Assembly: GCA_905221605.1 (NCBI GenBank)
Contig: CAJNDS010002852.1
Coordinates: 1 to 62,000, forward strand
From: Symbiodinium natans
Lineage: Eukaryota > Sar > Dinophyceae > Suessiales > Symbiodiniaceae
Length of the DNA: 62,000 nt
Direction: 5' to 3'
Each line of letters opens with the position of its first letter. Positions within the stretch are counted from its first letter, which is position 1. The position numbers and the translations under genes are program-made. The notes beneath the pieces are model-generated. The model saw only the letters and a program-made list of their open reading frames with translations, searched no databases and had not been told where the DNA came from. Below, one piece after another: positions 19,872 through 33,900 of the stretch.

Positions 19872-21200
19872 CTAATCAGTACTGCTCTGCACCAGCGCTC
19901 GAAATGGCCCGGCGATCTCTGCAGGGATATTCGGGTCCACGTTCACAAAGTCGTGTTGGAAAGAACTCAACCAGCCTAAAGCACTTGCGTGCTGCGCAGC
20001 ATCTCTGCATGGCACAATCAAACGGCGCACATAGCGACATCCAGCTTGCTTCGACGCCAAGGCTTGACCGCTGCTGTCTTGATATTCCCCTGCCCAGCCC
20101 GCTGAATCCAGCAACTCCTTCGCAGCCCACGTGCCACCCGACAACTCCAGCGACAACTGGGCCGATGATGACGCTGCGGTACCAATACGCAGCATAATGT
20201 GGCCACTGAACTCAGGGGATGGGATCTCCTGCAAACTTCTCGGGAGGCCTGCCCCGCGGACTTCAAACGACCACGCCGCCTGCGCTGTTGCTCGGAAACG
20301 AGACAGATCCACCTCCGCGGGGACACTCAGCCGAACCTGCCACAGCGACATAAAGCAGCATGTAACTGTCAGAGAACCAGCTCATGGGCTTGCATGTGCT
20401 AACATGGCGGTAAGACTCGTAAAGATTTACTTGCACTGCATAAGGACGCACACCGCTAGGGCTATACCGCAGCCGAATAGCAGGCGACTCGGGCACCGCG
20501 CGGAACTCTGCCAGACCGCGACGATGCGTGATGTACCCGTCCAGCAGGCTTAGCAGCGCCAGCAAGTTCTCTTGATCTCCACCAGCATAACCGCAGACAG
20601 CATACGGAGGCTTGCTGCTTTGCCGAACCAAGAGCTGCACGTCTTCCTTGATGCATACAAGTCACATGTGCTTCCTTATTGCCCTATCCCTGCTCGCCCT
20701 ACCAGCACACCTGACTGCAGCGAAGCTGCGAGCGCTGCAGTACTGCTACCGAACTCCGCAAAGCCTTCCGGACATTGCGCTAGCCAGCAGGTCAGGTTCT
20801 CGGAGATCTTGAAGGTCAGAGACGGCCTGGCGGTATGTTGCCAGACAACAGCCCAGACGGGTACAGCCTCCCACCCCGCACACACGTTGACGCTAGATCT
20901 GCTGTACAGAAAGATTTCTGCATGATTGTCACCGCCGCTCCGTGTCGTCTGCACCTTCTGGCGCTTCCGCGGAGAACACACTGCGGACCGCTGCGACGAC
21001 GCCATGCCCTTCTTCTGTCCATCATCGATCTGCAACGGTGCGCTCGCCAGCACTGGTGCCATGCCTGTCATCTTTCCAGCATCGGGAGTGGCCGAATCTT
21101 CTGTCTCCAAGCCTTTCATCTTTCCAGCATCAGGCGTTGCCGACTCTTCCTTCTTTGGGCCATTGACAGCTGTTGCAGCACGTTGCCGCTGCGCTGCCAT
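19872..21200 (-). CDS. Three-exon gene, protein of unknown function (392 aa)
   Basis: Exon 1 is 20703-21200 (ATG at 21200), exon 2 is 20431-20646 and exon 3 is 19872-20336, ending in TAG. The introns (56 and 94 bp) begin GTAGGG and GTAAAT and end CAAG|G and GCAG|G. Both are phase 0, and the joined frame is open throughout. The N-terminal third is low-complexity and contains a tandem ATPDAGKM repeat and a basic PRKRQK patch (possible nuclear signal). The rest is compact with alternating hydrophobic stretches suggestive of beta structure (for example YAVQ|VRLSV across intron 2). No family recognised. It is an island inside telomere-like repeat and is transcribed in the same direction as all other genes here. 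Confidence 0.7.
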
Positions 21201-21239
21201 GCTCACTGTACACCGATACGCTCGAGCTGCAATCTGACT

Positions 21240-24200
21240 GCTGCAGTGAGTAGCCGTGCACCTCTACACAACCCTAAACCTTACACGGCCCCGTCTCAGC
21301 TATCAGTAATAGCAAAGATCCCCAACGGGAGAAGCAAGCCTCGACTCTACATCCATAAACGAATATGGGGCCCTTACACCCCCCTCCCTTACACCCCCGT
21401 GGTTCCTTATGAAGAACATGCCACTCAATGTGCTATACATGGACACAAAGCTGCCAAGCTTCACACCGAAACGCTAAAGCCATCCACAGCACATCTAGGG
21501 TGAGGGGCAGAAAGGGCCTTTGTGAGCCCTAAACCCCTAAACCCTAAGCCCTAAACCCTGAACCCTGAACCCTAAACCCTAACCTCCTAAACCCTAAACC
21601 CCAAACCCCTAAACCCTAAACCCTAAACCCACATGATGTCTCAACCTACTCAACTATGTTCCCCTATCCCTTGAGGAAACAGCGAACGCTGAAAACCCTA
21701 TACCCTAAACCCCGACCCCTGAAAACCCCAAACCCGAAACCCTGAACACCCTAAAGCCAACAATAACCAAGACCCTAAACTTTAAAAACTCAAAGCCCTT
21801 AACCCCCCAAAACCCTAGATCCTAAACCCCCAAAAACCTAAGACCTAAGCCAACCCGCATGCTCCTGCCAGTCGATGGAAAGCTCCTTCCTCAGCTTCAG
21901 GCGAAGATTAGGGTTTAGGGTTTGGGGTATGGGGTGATTCGGGGCTTTGAGGAGTTATAGGGTTTAGGTTTAGGGGCTGTTAATTTAGGCTTGAGAAATT
22001 TGGGGTTTAGGTCCACAAGCCTTGATCCAATGCCCTTTGTTCAACCCCTTCACAAAATAACCATAGGGTTCAGGGTTTGGGGTCTTAGGGAATTGGGGTT
22101 GTCAGGTTTTAGGGTGTTAGAGTTGAAGGCTTTTGCATCTTGGGGTCTAGGGTTTAGAGCTGCAGGGTTCTAGGGTTTAGGGTCTGGGCGTAAAAAGTCT
22201 GTGTGTGTATATATATATATGTCGATATACATATGTAGCATATATATGTGGTCGTTGCTCAAAAAATACCTGTTCCTAAAGTAGCCCTATATTTTCCTTA
22301 AAACCCACAGGAACCCAAAAGAATTTCCCAAGAGGACCTTTAGATCAACCCCCAGGTATGTATATATCATCGGGGCTCTTTTGGGAAGTGGCTATATCTA
22401 GCCATCACACATCAACCCTAAGGACTCCTCGCAGCCTGAACCAAGGAAGCCCCGGGGACCCTGCCGCCCAAAGCTCCACAAGTCTCAAGCAGAAGCCTTT
22501 GGGGTTTAGGGTTTAGGGTTTTAGGGTTTCCAAAACCTGAACCTTGAACCCGAAACTCCTGAATCCCCAGAAGCCGCCTCCCCATGGACCAAGCCACATC
22601 AACCCCAGCGCTTGCAGAGACATCAGGATCTGGCCGAAGATCGCGGTGGCAGTGAACCGGTTCAGGCCTTTGGGACTACTGTTTATGGTTCAGAGTTTAT
22701 GTCTCGTGGCTCAGGGGTCTAGGGTTTAGGGTCCAGCTGGAAAGTTTTGACACCGTACTTGGAGTGTTCACACTTCGAGGGTTTACGGCGTGACGGTTCA
22801 ACAAGTTTGGGTCAAGGCTCGAGGGTTAGGGCTTTAAAGCCAGGGCTGACATCCCCCTAAACCCGGAAACCCTTAAACCTGTGGCTGTAGGGACTGTTTA
22901 GGGTTTAGGGTTTAGGGTTTGGGGTTAGGGTTTAGGGTTTAGGGTGTGTCAGGCGAGGACGTTCGGGTGTGAAACGAAGCCGTGATCTTCAGTCTTCCAG
23001 CCTTCGATCCCCCCAGATCCCCAAACCCCCTCAGCCTTGTAACTTTGACTATGAGTTTAGAGTTGCTAGACCATGGAAATCTCCATCTTCTTTTTTTAGT
23101 GCCCTTCACCTAAAGGCTCATGAACCTCTGAGTCGTAGGGTCACCCTAAACCCTAAACCCCACAAGCTGAAGGCTCAAGGTTGATGGATTCGGGGTTTAG
23201 GGTTTAGGGGTTTCGGGGTTTAGGGTTTACGGGTTTAGGGGAGTAGGGCTTACGGTTTAGGGTTTAGGGTTTAGGGTTTAGGGTTTAGAGCTTGGGGGTT
23301 TAGGGTTTAGGGGTTTAGGGTTAGGGGTCTAGGGGTCTAGGGGTCTAGTGGCCCTGTCTAGGGGTCTAGGAGTCTAGGGGCCCAGTCTAGGGGTCTAGGG
23401 GTTGAGGGGTTGAAGGGTTTAGGGGCTTCTCTTTGCCAGCAGACTCTCTTGGTTCGGATCTTGGCTTGCACAGCTCACCAGCAGCAGCAGCAGAAAAGGC
23501 AGCAGAATCAGGAAGATGATGGCCGGCAGTGCATCGACACCAACGCACACCTGGTGGGGCTTGGAGTGCATAGAGCTCTGGAGGCCCTTAACCCTAAACC
23601 CTAAACCCTAAACCCTCCAAGACTGGGCTTCCAAGAGGCTTCCGATTTCGTTTTCGGGGGCTTGAGGCTCAGGATGTGTGCCACTTAAGGTTGAGGGTTT
23701 TAGATGTTGGGTTTCGGATTTAGGGTTTAGGGTTTAGGGCTTAGGGTTTAGGCCTTACAGTTCAAGGTTTAGGGTTTAGGGTTTAGGATATAGACTTTAG
23801 GGTTTCTGGAAAGAGTCTCAGGACCAGTCGCTTGGCAATTGACATCGCAACTCATGTGGAAGACCACCCTCGCTGCATAAACAGCACATCCAAAGATCAA
23901 GACCCCATAATCCCGAAAACCCCAATGTCAGCTTCGGGGTACAGAGTTACTTCCCAAAAACTCAAAAAAAAACTAAAAACCTAAACCCTACACCCTGAGC
24001 CCTAAACTGTTAACCCTAAACTAAACTTAACCATGTTAAGCTAAAACCATCTTAGACCCTAAACTTAACCATCCTAAACCCAGAACCCTAAACCCTAAAC
24101 CCTAAACCTTAACCATGTTAAGCTTATACCATCTTAGACCCTGTTCCCACTGCGAAGGTTGAGCTTCAGAAGGACTTCTCCCTGCCATCGCCGACGGACC

Positions 24201-25270
24201 GGGATCGCGACATGCAAAGGGGTACGGCTTGGGGTTTCGGGTTTCAGGCTTAGGGTGTAGGGCTTAGGGTTTAAAGTTTAGGGTTTAGGGGGTTGGGGCA
24301 GGGCTGAGTGGTGCAGGACTTGAGCATCTAGTTACGAGCTAATGTTGTTGGGTCTTGGATGATGCCTAGACCCTAAGCCCTAGACCCTAAACCCTATCCC
24401 CCCCCAAACAAAAAGAACCACCCTACACATGAAGCCCCCTTTTGGAGGAGAAACAACGATACTGGCAATCATCCCATTTGAAGAAAACTACAACAGCGCT
24501 GATGAGACAAAAGGCAACAAGAAACCTTAAACCCCAAAGCCCCACAAACCCCCAGACCCTAAAATACAAGCTTGGAACCCCCAGAACCTTAAACCCCTGA
24601 ACCCCTCACAACCTACAACACTAAACCCTACACCCTAAACCTTAAACCCTAGAACCTTAAACCCGAGAACCTTAAGCCCCTAGCAACCTACAACCCTAAA
24701 GGATTTGCAGCCAAGCCACCAAGCGATCTCGGCCTTGGGCTCTTTGTTTTGCGGGTCGTTGCCTGCCGCAGATCTGGGGTTTGGGGTTTAGGGTTTAGGG
24801 TTTAAATCATGTGAGGATCCCTAGTATAATTTAACATATATTCTATAATAAATACAGGGTATTGGAGTCTCTGGCTAGTTATCTAAGGATATCCTTAGGT
24901 ATCGTACTTTGCCCTCCTCTGCCATGTCAGATGCTGGCAGTATAATATAATATACTACAGGACATTGGTGGGTCCTTGTTATAAAGGGATCCGATTATTT
25001 TGAGGTTTAGGGATCCTAAACCGTAAACCCTAAACCCTAAACCCTACACCCAAAACCCTAAACCCATTATTAGGGGCCCCTGGTTTATTGTAAACCCCTG
25101 AAGAAAACTTCTACAATGTACTCCAGTATGCGTCTGGGATACAGGGTCCTCCTCAGTTTGCGGCACTTTTTGAGGTTCTTAGGGCAGTGCACAGAGTGAA
25201 GCCAGCACATGCTTGACGTAGGGCGTCCAGAGCCGCCGCAACCATGCGTGGGGTAAGCAGGGGCTTTAAA
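21240..25270. repeat. Degenerate telomere-like repeat with unique interludes
   Basis: Alternating G-strand and C-strand TTTAGGG-derived patches (for example 21520-21630, 22895-22950, 23190-23400, 24060-24110 and 24590-24680) are mixed with unique sequence. A (TA)n-like tract lies near 22205-22250 and GGGGTCTAG tandem units at 23320-23400. No exon with splice support was found. Confidence 0.75.
24815..24990. other. AT-rich island
   Basis: Unusually AT-rich for this locus, with repeated TATAATATAATATA-like runs and GGATATCC-type palindromic words between telomere-like patches. No coding potential. It could be a remnant of a small transposon, but no inverted ends were identified. Confidence 0.4.
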
Positions 25271-25273
25271 CAA

Positions 25274-25596
25274 GCGATGCGCCAAAGACCGCTCATACTA
25301 TCTGGGCAAGTACTTGGACAGGTACTTTATGCCGAAAACCTGATAGAAATGCCCCCATGTAGGACATCGAGCTCGATCACGGAGCATTGTGCACAAATGG
25401 TATGCTGCTGCAGTCTGCTCTTTTGCTGCTGAGCTAAGCCTTCCACGGTCCCGCGTTCAGCCTGTACAAACGCGCACAACGTGGCTTCCACAGCTTCGGT
25501 CCAGACATCAACTGCTGTACATAACTCAGACTAGGCCCTCTCGCTCTGCTGTGCGTGGAGCCTAGTTGCCTCTTGAGTATCGCTAACAGACAACAT
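25274..25596 (-). pseudogene. 323-bp segmental duplication, copy 2 (ORF broken by TAG)
   Basis: Ungapped homologue of 19474-19796. Relative to copy 1, the minus-strand reading frame gains stop codons. One example is GCC TAG TCT, where copy 1 has GCC GAG TCT. If copy 1 codes for protein, this copy does not. It starts 9 bp beyond the stop of the gene 25606-26752. Confidence 0.6.
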
Positions 25597-25605
25597 TACC
25601 AGCAG

Positions 25606-26752
<1,147 letters not shown>

Positions 26753-27905
26753 CCGAACACAGAACTAGCACGCGCGCCTCTCCGCGGAAAGCTTGCCTAC
26801 TTGCCGAGCCCGTGTCTGCAGAGGATTACGCGGACAGTGTAACACCCGACATATAACAGGACCAGTTTTAAGGTTTGGGGCTTAGAAATTAGAGTTTAGG
26901 GTTCAGGATTTAGGGATAAGGGTTTTTGGGCTTGGTGATTAGAGTTTGGGGTTTAGGGTTTAGGGATAAAGGTTTTAGGTTTACTGATTAGGGATTACGG
27001 TTTGGGGGTGAGGGCTTAGGGTTTAAGGATTAGGTGTGCCAATATACCCCAACCCACCTTTAAAAACACAAATCGAGACCCTGAACGACGCAGACCAAAC
27101 CCCGAATCCCATATCGCTTCTTCGACATGCGCGCTGCCCTAGCGATGCCCTGCCTCCAGGAACTGTGAGGTTTCTGGATGCAAGCCGTGAATCTTGCAAG
27201 ATGCCATCCCCTTCCTTTCTGCATCAGGTCCTGAGAAGGAGGGGGCGGGGGTGGGAAGTTCCGGGTTCCGGGGACTTGTGCCCGTCAAACCCTAGACCGC
27301 GCCGCAGGTGGACAGCTTAGAGCTCTTTGGGTATTTGTGCCTTGAGGGTTTATGGGTTTAGGGTTGCTGTTGCCCCCCCCCCCCTCCCCCGAACTTTCAA
27401 CGAACTCATGCCCTGAACCATAAACCCTAAACCCTAAAACCCTGGATTCCTTACCTGCCAATTTCTGCCCCATGTCACACTAAACCCTAGACAGCCAAAT
27501 GATTTTTTTCCACGGGAACTTACAGCTGCACTGATCCCTGAAGGCATAACCGCTAAATTTAAGGACCCCCAATCCTAAACCCTAAACCATAAAAGGCACC
27601 ATCTGGAACACCCTCAAATGTGAGCCCCCTCACCCTAAACCCTAAACCCTAAACTCCAAACCCTAAACCCTAAACCCTAAACCACCCCTAAACCCCTCAA
27701 AAAACCCGAAACAAAACCCTAAATCCCAAACCAATCCACCGTCGGCACAATCCGTCGTGCACCAGACCCAGACGCAACGAAAGGCGGAACCTGAACCCTA
27801 AACCCTAAACTCTAAACCCATACACCCATAAACCTTAAACCCTAAGACCCTTCCCCGTCCCGGAGCCTCGCAACACTAAGTCTTCAGGCACTTCAGGGAG
27901 CACTT

Positions 27906-27950
27906 GTTTGTATGTCTTTCTTTCTTCAGAAAGAAAGAAATAAAGAAAGT
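27906..27950. repeat. CTTT/GAAA hairpin
   Basis: CTTTCTTTCTT, a short loop, then AAGAAAGAAAG gives a snapback of simple repeats, followed by a T-run and G-run. It is probably a microsatellite-derived foldback rather than a functional terminator. Confidence 0.55.
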
Positions 27951-27995
27951 TTATAGGTTTTTTTTTAAGGGGGGGAGGGGACTGGGGGTTGCTTG

Positions 27996-28155
27996 AAGGA
28001 TCACGGGACTTGGTAAGTAGGATTCTACGTAAGGTAACTATAGTAATCACTTCTAAGCCCAATTAACGTACTGATGACCCTACTTACTAAGTCCCCTGAT
28101 CCCCGAAACCCTGAGCCCTAAACCCTAAACCTACTTACTAAGTCCCCTGATCCTC
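27996..28155. repeat. Three-copy 24-bp repeat, one inverted
   Basis: CCTACTTACTAAGTCCCCTG plus ATCC occurs at about 28078 and 28130 (52-bp spacing). Its reverse complement, with one or two changes, is at about 27997-28021. The arrangement gives an inverted pair plus a direct pair within 160 bp. Confidence 0.75.
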
Positions 28156-30880
28156 CAGGTGGGAGTTTCGGGGTCTTGACGTTCTTCAGGCTTCAGGGCT
28201 GCAGGCTGTCTTCAGGGCTAACCCTAAACCATAAACCCTAAACCCTTTTCAGGTTCCAGCCTCGGTGGCAGAAGAAGTGCACCATAGCCTTCTGCGCCCG
28301 GATGTGCGCGAGCACGAAGCCATCCAGCAGAACCTTTTCGAGGGGATCTTAAGGGCAATTTAAAATTTTAAAGTTCAGGGTTTTAGGGTTTAGGGTTTAG
28401 GGCTTTAGGCTTTAGGGTTTAGGGTTTAGGGTTTAGGGCTTAGGGTTTAGGTCTTCAGGATTTTAGGGTTTAGAGTTTAGGGTTTGACCCTGTGGGGGGG
28501 ATCCAAACGAGCTTCAGGATAGTGCGGCTCCCTTGTATAAAGACTCCACACTACAAGAGGATATCTTAGGGCACTCAAGGCTATATCAAGAGAGGGGGTC
28601 TATGGGGGAGACTACCCACCAGAAAGCCTGACACTGTCCAAGATCCAAGGGCTTCGTGTAATGCTTAGTAGCTCCTGACAAGCCCAGGAGATAAATAGGC
28701 GCCCTGTGCCGTTGAATTGTGCGTTATGGAGGGTCCAAAACTCTGAAGCCTGGATTCTAAACCCTGAACCCTAAACCCTAAACCCTAAAAAAAACCCCAA
28801 ACCCTAAGCCCGAACAAGGGAATAAGGCTCCTAACCCTCAACCCTGAAAACGAAGCCCACGCAGGGGAACAAGGGTGCTAAACGCCAAACCCTAAACCTC
28901 TAACCCTCTAAACCCTAAACCTGTAGCCCTCTAAACCCCAAACCTCTGCATGTTAAACCCTTGACCCTAAACCCTAACCCTGAACCCTAAACCCTGAACC
29001 CTAAATCCACTGTCGGACCGAGCGTCCTTCCTGCAGAGCTTAGCTCTCAAGACCGTGGACATACGGAAAAGCCGGAACCTGGCAGTTTAGGGTTGAGGGT
29101 TTAGGGTTAAAAGTATGCCAAACTGTTCAAGCAATATCGACCCCAAAGGTTGTCGAGTTCCGTATATTCCTTACAGTTGAGGGCTACCGATGAGGGCCCG
29201 TGCAGTTTTCAAGCCCCGCGACCTGTCAGCCAGGATTTAGGGTATAGGGTTTAGAGCTTACAGCTTGAGGGTTGAGGGCTTGGGGTTTCGGGTGTAGGGT
29301 TGAAGGCTTAGGGGTTTAGGGTTTAGGGTTGACGTTTTAGGGTTCAGACTTTTGGTTTTTGGGTTTGGGGTTGAAGGTTTAGAGTGGCAAGCATGGCGAC
29401 GGTTCGGCCTAAACCCCAAACCGAAAGCCTAAACCCGAAGGTTGTAGGATTCAAGGGTTCTAGAGAGTTTAAGCTTCAGGAGCTTCAGGATATTCATGCC
29501 CCGCTACAGGGTGCTCTCATCCCTGCAATGGTGCACGCTGCAGCTGTCTGGTCTGCTCAGAATGCAAAAGCTTCTTCAGCTGAGTGCTCCAGCTTGCCGA
29601 GGTTCACCGCGAAACAACGGTCCAGCACATGCCAATCGTTCTTCTGCCGAGCAAAGCCCGGAGAAACGGCGAGTTCTTGACGTCTTCAGCTGGATCAATG
29701 TCTGCTGTCGTGTCGGCAGCCAATGCTTGTGTGACCGATGGCAATGCAGATCTAAACCACTCGGCCGCCCTTACACTGTCAATTTTAAACTCCTACACCC
29801 AAACCGCTCGAGCCTCAACCCCTCAACCCCAAAACCACTGCATCGCCCTTAGACCCTGAACTCTGAACCCCTCAAACCCTTTACTGTAGCCCCTAAACCC
29901 ATGACCCTTTAAACTGCACTTCCTCAACCCCATAAACACTCGGCCCACTTAATTAAACCCTCAACCCTCAACCCACCCAAACTTGAACCCCCTGAGCCTT
30001 AGCCCTAAACCCTAAACCCTGGACCCTGGTCCCTAAGCTGTACACCCGAAACGCCTTAACCCTCAAACGTAGTCCATCAACCCTCAAACCCTAAACCCCC
30101 TAAAACCCGAAACCCCCTGAGCCCTAAACCCTAAACCCCCGAAACACCTCAGCCCCCTAAGCGCCTTAAAGCTCAACCCTAATCCCTGAACCCGCCGTAC
30201 CACCGCCAAAGAAGCTTTACCCCGAAACCCTAAAACCAAAGCCCTGAAAATCCTAAAGCCTAGAGCCTAAACCCCAAAGTCTAAACCCTGAAGGGTACTC
30301 CAGCGTTGGACTAAACGTTTAGGGTTCAGGATTTACAGTTTAGGGTTTCGAGTTTAGGAATTAGGGCTTAGGGTTTAGAGCTTCAGGTTTCCTTGGGTTT
30401 GGGATTTAGGTTTTAGGGCTTCCAGGATTTACGGTTTAGGGCAAGGCTTCGCATTCTCTGAGCCCTAAAGCGAAACCCCAGAGCAGCCTGAATTCCGAAG
30501 CCCTACAACCCCAAAAACCTAAACCGCGAGCTCTCAAACGCGCAACCGCCCTAAATCCTCAGCCCTAAACCCTCAACCCTAAACCCTCGGCCCTAAACCC
30601 TGAGACACTAGAACCCAAGGAATTTCTGGAGCCGCAGAGGTTTCAGGTTTAGGGGGAGAGGTGTTGGTTTGGGCTTCAAAGCCCTCCAGGGTTTAGGGTT
30701 TAGAGTTTCGGGGTTAGGGGTTTAGGTGTTCCGAGTTTCGGGCTTAGGGCCCTAAACCCTAAACCCTAAACCCAATTTAGGGGCAGCCGCGTGCAGCCAA
30801 TCACGCCCAAAGCTGCAGATCATAAAGGCCCCGGCTGCCCGGATGATGATCCCGTGCGAAGTCCTGGAGAGCGAAACCCT

Positions 30881-30993
30881 AAGGGTCCATGTACCTAATT
30901 AGGGTTTAGGGTTTAGGGTACTTGGGCCCCAAAGGCACTATATAGGAAGTACTGTACAGCCCAGGTAGACCAAAATTCGGTACATGGACACTT
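30881..30993. mobile_element. Small MITE-like inverted-repeat element
   Basis: Terminal arms of about 20 bp (30881-30900 and 30974-30993) are inverted repeats with two mismatches around a perfect GTCCATGTACC/GGTACATGGAC core. They enclose about 73 bp, including telomere-like units. No transposase. The size and arms suggest a MITE, but no target-site duplication was identified. Confidence 0.4.
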
Positions 30994-33900
30994 AGGGAAA
31001 GCCCTAAAGGCCCTGCAGGTCTAGGGTTCAGGCTTCCGGGCTCTAGGGTTTAGAATCCAGGGTTCAGGGTTCAGGGTTTAGGCTTTAAAGGGCTTGGGCA
31101 ACCAATACAAACCCAGGGTTTTGTAGGTCTTAGGGTTTAGGGTTCAGGGTACGCACAGGGTTTAGGGTTTAGGGACAGGGGTTCTAGTTTTGGGGCCACA
31201 GTTTAGTTACGGTTTACGTCTAGGATGTCAATTGCCGTTTAGGCAACGCGCTTAAGTTTTTCATTGAGCTTACAACAGGCATAGAATTCACGATTCTGGA
31301 TTTACGCAAGATTTAAGAAAGGTTTAGGAAAGGTGGAGGTTTCGAGCCCAGGTTTAGGGTTGAGGGTCTTTACGGTTTAGTGTTCAGGGTTCGGGGGTTT
31401 AGGGTTTAGGGTTGAGGGTTGAAGGTAAGAACAGTGCAGCGCGCTGTTTCAGCACCAGCCTAGCCAGCAAACGGTGTTGCTTGACGTGGGTTTGGGGTTA
31501 TAGGGGCATAGGGTGTTGGGCGAGGGCACCGCACTAGAGGCTTGGGACCTTGAAATCTACACCCTTAACATCCCGAAACGTTACAAGAAGCCTTCCAACT
31601 GCGGGCGAAGGCAAAGCCCTCGTGGTTTAGGGCTTAGGGCTTAGGGTTTAAGTCTTAGAGTTTGGGGTTTGGGTTTAGGGTATAGACTTTATAGTTTCGG
31701 GTTTAGGGTAACATTGGGAGGGTTTGGGCCCTTGGGACAGATAGATTACCGCGACGAGCCTTAAGGTTTCAACATAGGGCATAGGAGGTCGGGCGGGCCG
31801 TAAGATGCTCAAGGGTTGGATCAGGGTCTAGGGTTTACGGTTTAGGGACTCTCAGTGTTTACCGCCTCATCCAACGTGAAGCCGTGGTTGCGAGCCAGCT
31901 CGCGCACATAGCGCTCCTCGTGGCGAATCTCGACCGCAGAGCGGATAGAAAGGCTTCAGAGCTGAGGGTTTGAGGTTTACGCTGTAGGGTTTAGAGTTTA
32001 GGGTGTAAGGATTAAGGATTAGGGTTGGGGTTGAGGGTGTAGGGCTTCGGGCTTAAGGTTTAAGATGTAGGGTTAGAGTGTAGGAATTAGAGATAAGGGT
32101 TTGGGGGTTTGGCTATAGAGCTTAGGGTTGAAGGTTTAGGCTGTAGGGTTTCGGGTTCAGGGTGTACAGTTTCGGGTCTAGGGCTGAGGGTTTTAGGTTT
32201 AAGCTGTGGGGTTTAGGGTCTAGGGTTTAGGGTCTAGGGCTTAGGGTTTGAGGGTTAGGCTGTAGGGTTTCGGGTTTAGGGTGCAGGGTTTAGGGTTTAG
32301 GGTTTAGGGCTTGGGGTGTAGGGTTTAGGGTTTAGGGTTTGGGGCTTGGGGGGCTTGTTGAGGGCCTTAGGGTGCAGGGTTTAGGGTTTAGGGTTTAGGG
32401 TTTGGGGTGTGGGGTTTAAGGTTTAGGGTTTGGGGCTTGGGGTGCAAAAATCTTCAGCCACTCCTGGCTTGTTGAGGGCCTTTTTGTCACACCATACAAG
32501 ACTGTCTTATAAGGAGTATACCAAAAAATAGAGACGCCCAAAGGGCCCGCCTACACCCTAAACCCTAATACACTATAGTGGCTCCGATATGCCTGGTGAC
32601 AGAGGAGCGCACAGAGCAGCGCACAATCGCCTCCCGCGAATATACACGCCCCCGCCCCTCCCCCTTCACAAAGAAAGACGTTTGAGGCATGGCTATGAGA
32701 TATTAATGCCGTCCCTAAACCCTGAACCCGAAACCCTAAACCCCAAACCAAAGAAGCCCTAAACCCATAACCCTAAACCCTCCGTTGTTCTGATTTTTTT
32801 TAAGCAACCCTGACCCAGTTCCAGAGTCCTTGGGATCAACCACCTGCAATAAAGAGAAGCCGACCTCAGTTTGCGGCAACCGGATTCCTTAAGATAATCT
32901 TCAGGTATCTTCCATGTTCAAAAGATGTTGGGCTCTTTGGGTACTGGATAAAGAAAACCACCTGTATGTAGAAGGCGATCTTCTCAAAGTTGTTTTGCTC
33001 TTGTCTTGTCTCCTTTTTGGAGGTCATCTTCACGGTCAACGTCCCTTCGTCGACATGTTAGTTGGCTGTTCACTCGATTTGGTGTGTTCGCTCACCTCCC
33101 CAAACCCGAGACTTCAACCCTTTAGGGGATTTCGGGGGGTTAAGGGCTTTGGCGCTTTTCGTGGCTAAGACTTGGTAGAGGACTTGTTTATTTAGCTGGG
33201 GGTCGTACGCTAAGGTTACGCAAATCCGAACTGACCTAGGCTTTGGGATTGTAATTCAAAAGTGATTGGGCTTGTGGCGCTTTGCGGAGGAGTGCGCTAC
33301 CCTGCTGGTTTGTAATGCTTCATTCAAGCCCCGCGAAACGCGATGTTGGCAGCTGCTTCAGAGCTGCCCTAGACCCTAATCACCAAGCCCTAAACCGTCA
33401 ACCCTCAACCCTAAACCCTAAAAACCCTCAACCCCTAAACCCTCAACCCTGGGGCTGCCGCCATCCTTCTCCCACCGGAAGAGGTGCTTCATGTTGACTC
33501 CCTGTTCTTGAGCGTCCTCCAAGGGTAGATCTGCTTGCCCTTAGGGATGGTCCCTGACCTCCTTAAACAGGGCTCCGAAGTATGGACCCGTTTTGGGGGT
33601 TTAGGGTTTCGGGTTTCGGGTTTAGGGTTCAGGTTTTGGGACTCTTGTCCAGCAGTGCGGAAAGCCCAGGATGAACCCCTAACTCCGAAAAACCCTCCTC
33701 GTCCTGGTAGGCTTTAGGGTTTAGGGAGTGGTTTGCGGTTTAGGGTTTAGGGTTTAAGGGTTTAGAGGTTAGGGTTTTCAGAGTGGGTCGGGCTGGGTGT
33801 AGGGTTGCGGGTTTCGGGGTTAGGGTTTGGAACCGGAGATCGCAGCACGCACCCCCCTGATCCAGGAAGGCTAACCTTAAGCACGACATTGTTCAAGTTC

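Larger units (their letters stand above)
26860..33750. repeat. Long mosaic of degenerate telomere-like repeat and unique sequence
   Basis: Clear TTTAGGG or CCCTAAA patches occur throughout (for example 27620-27690, 28375-28480, 28755-28800, 29870-30200, 30550-30610, 31620-31690, 31970-32450 and 33590-33830), in both orientations. Between them are short unique stretches and poly-C/G runs. I found no exon chain with consistent phase. Longer open frames here arise because the 7-bp repeat often lacks stops in one frame. Confidence 0.8.
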
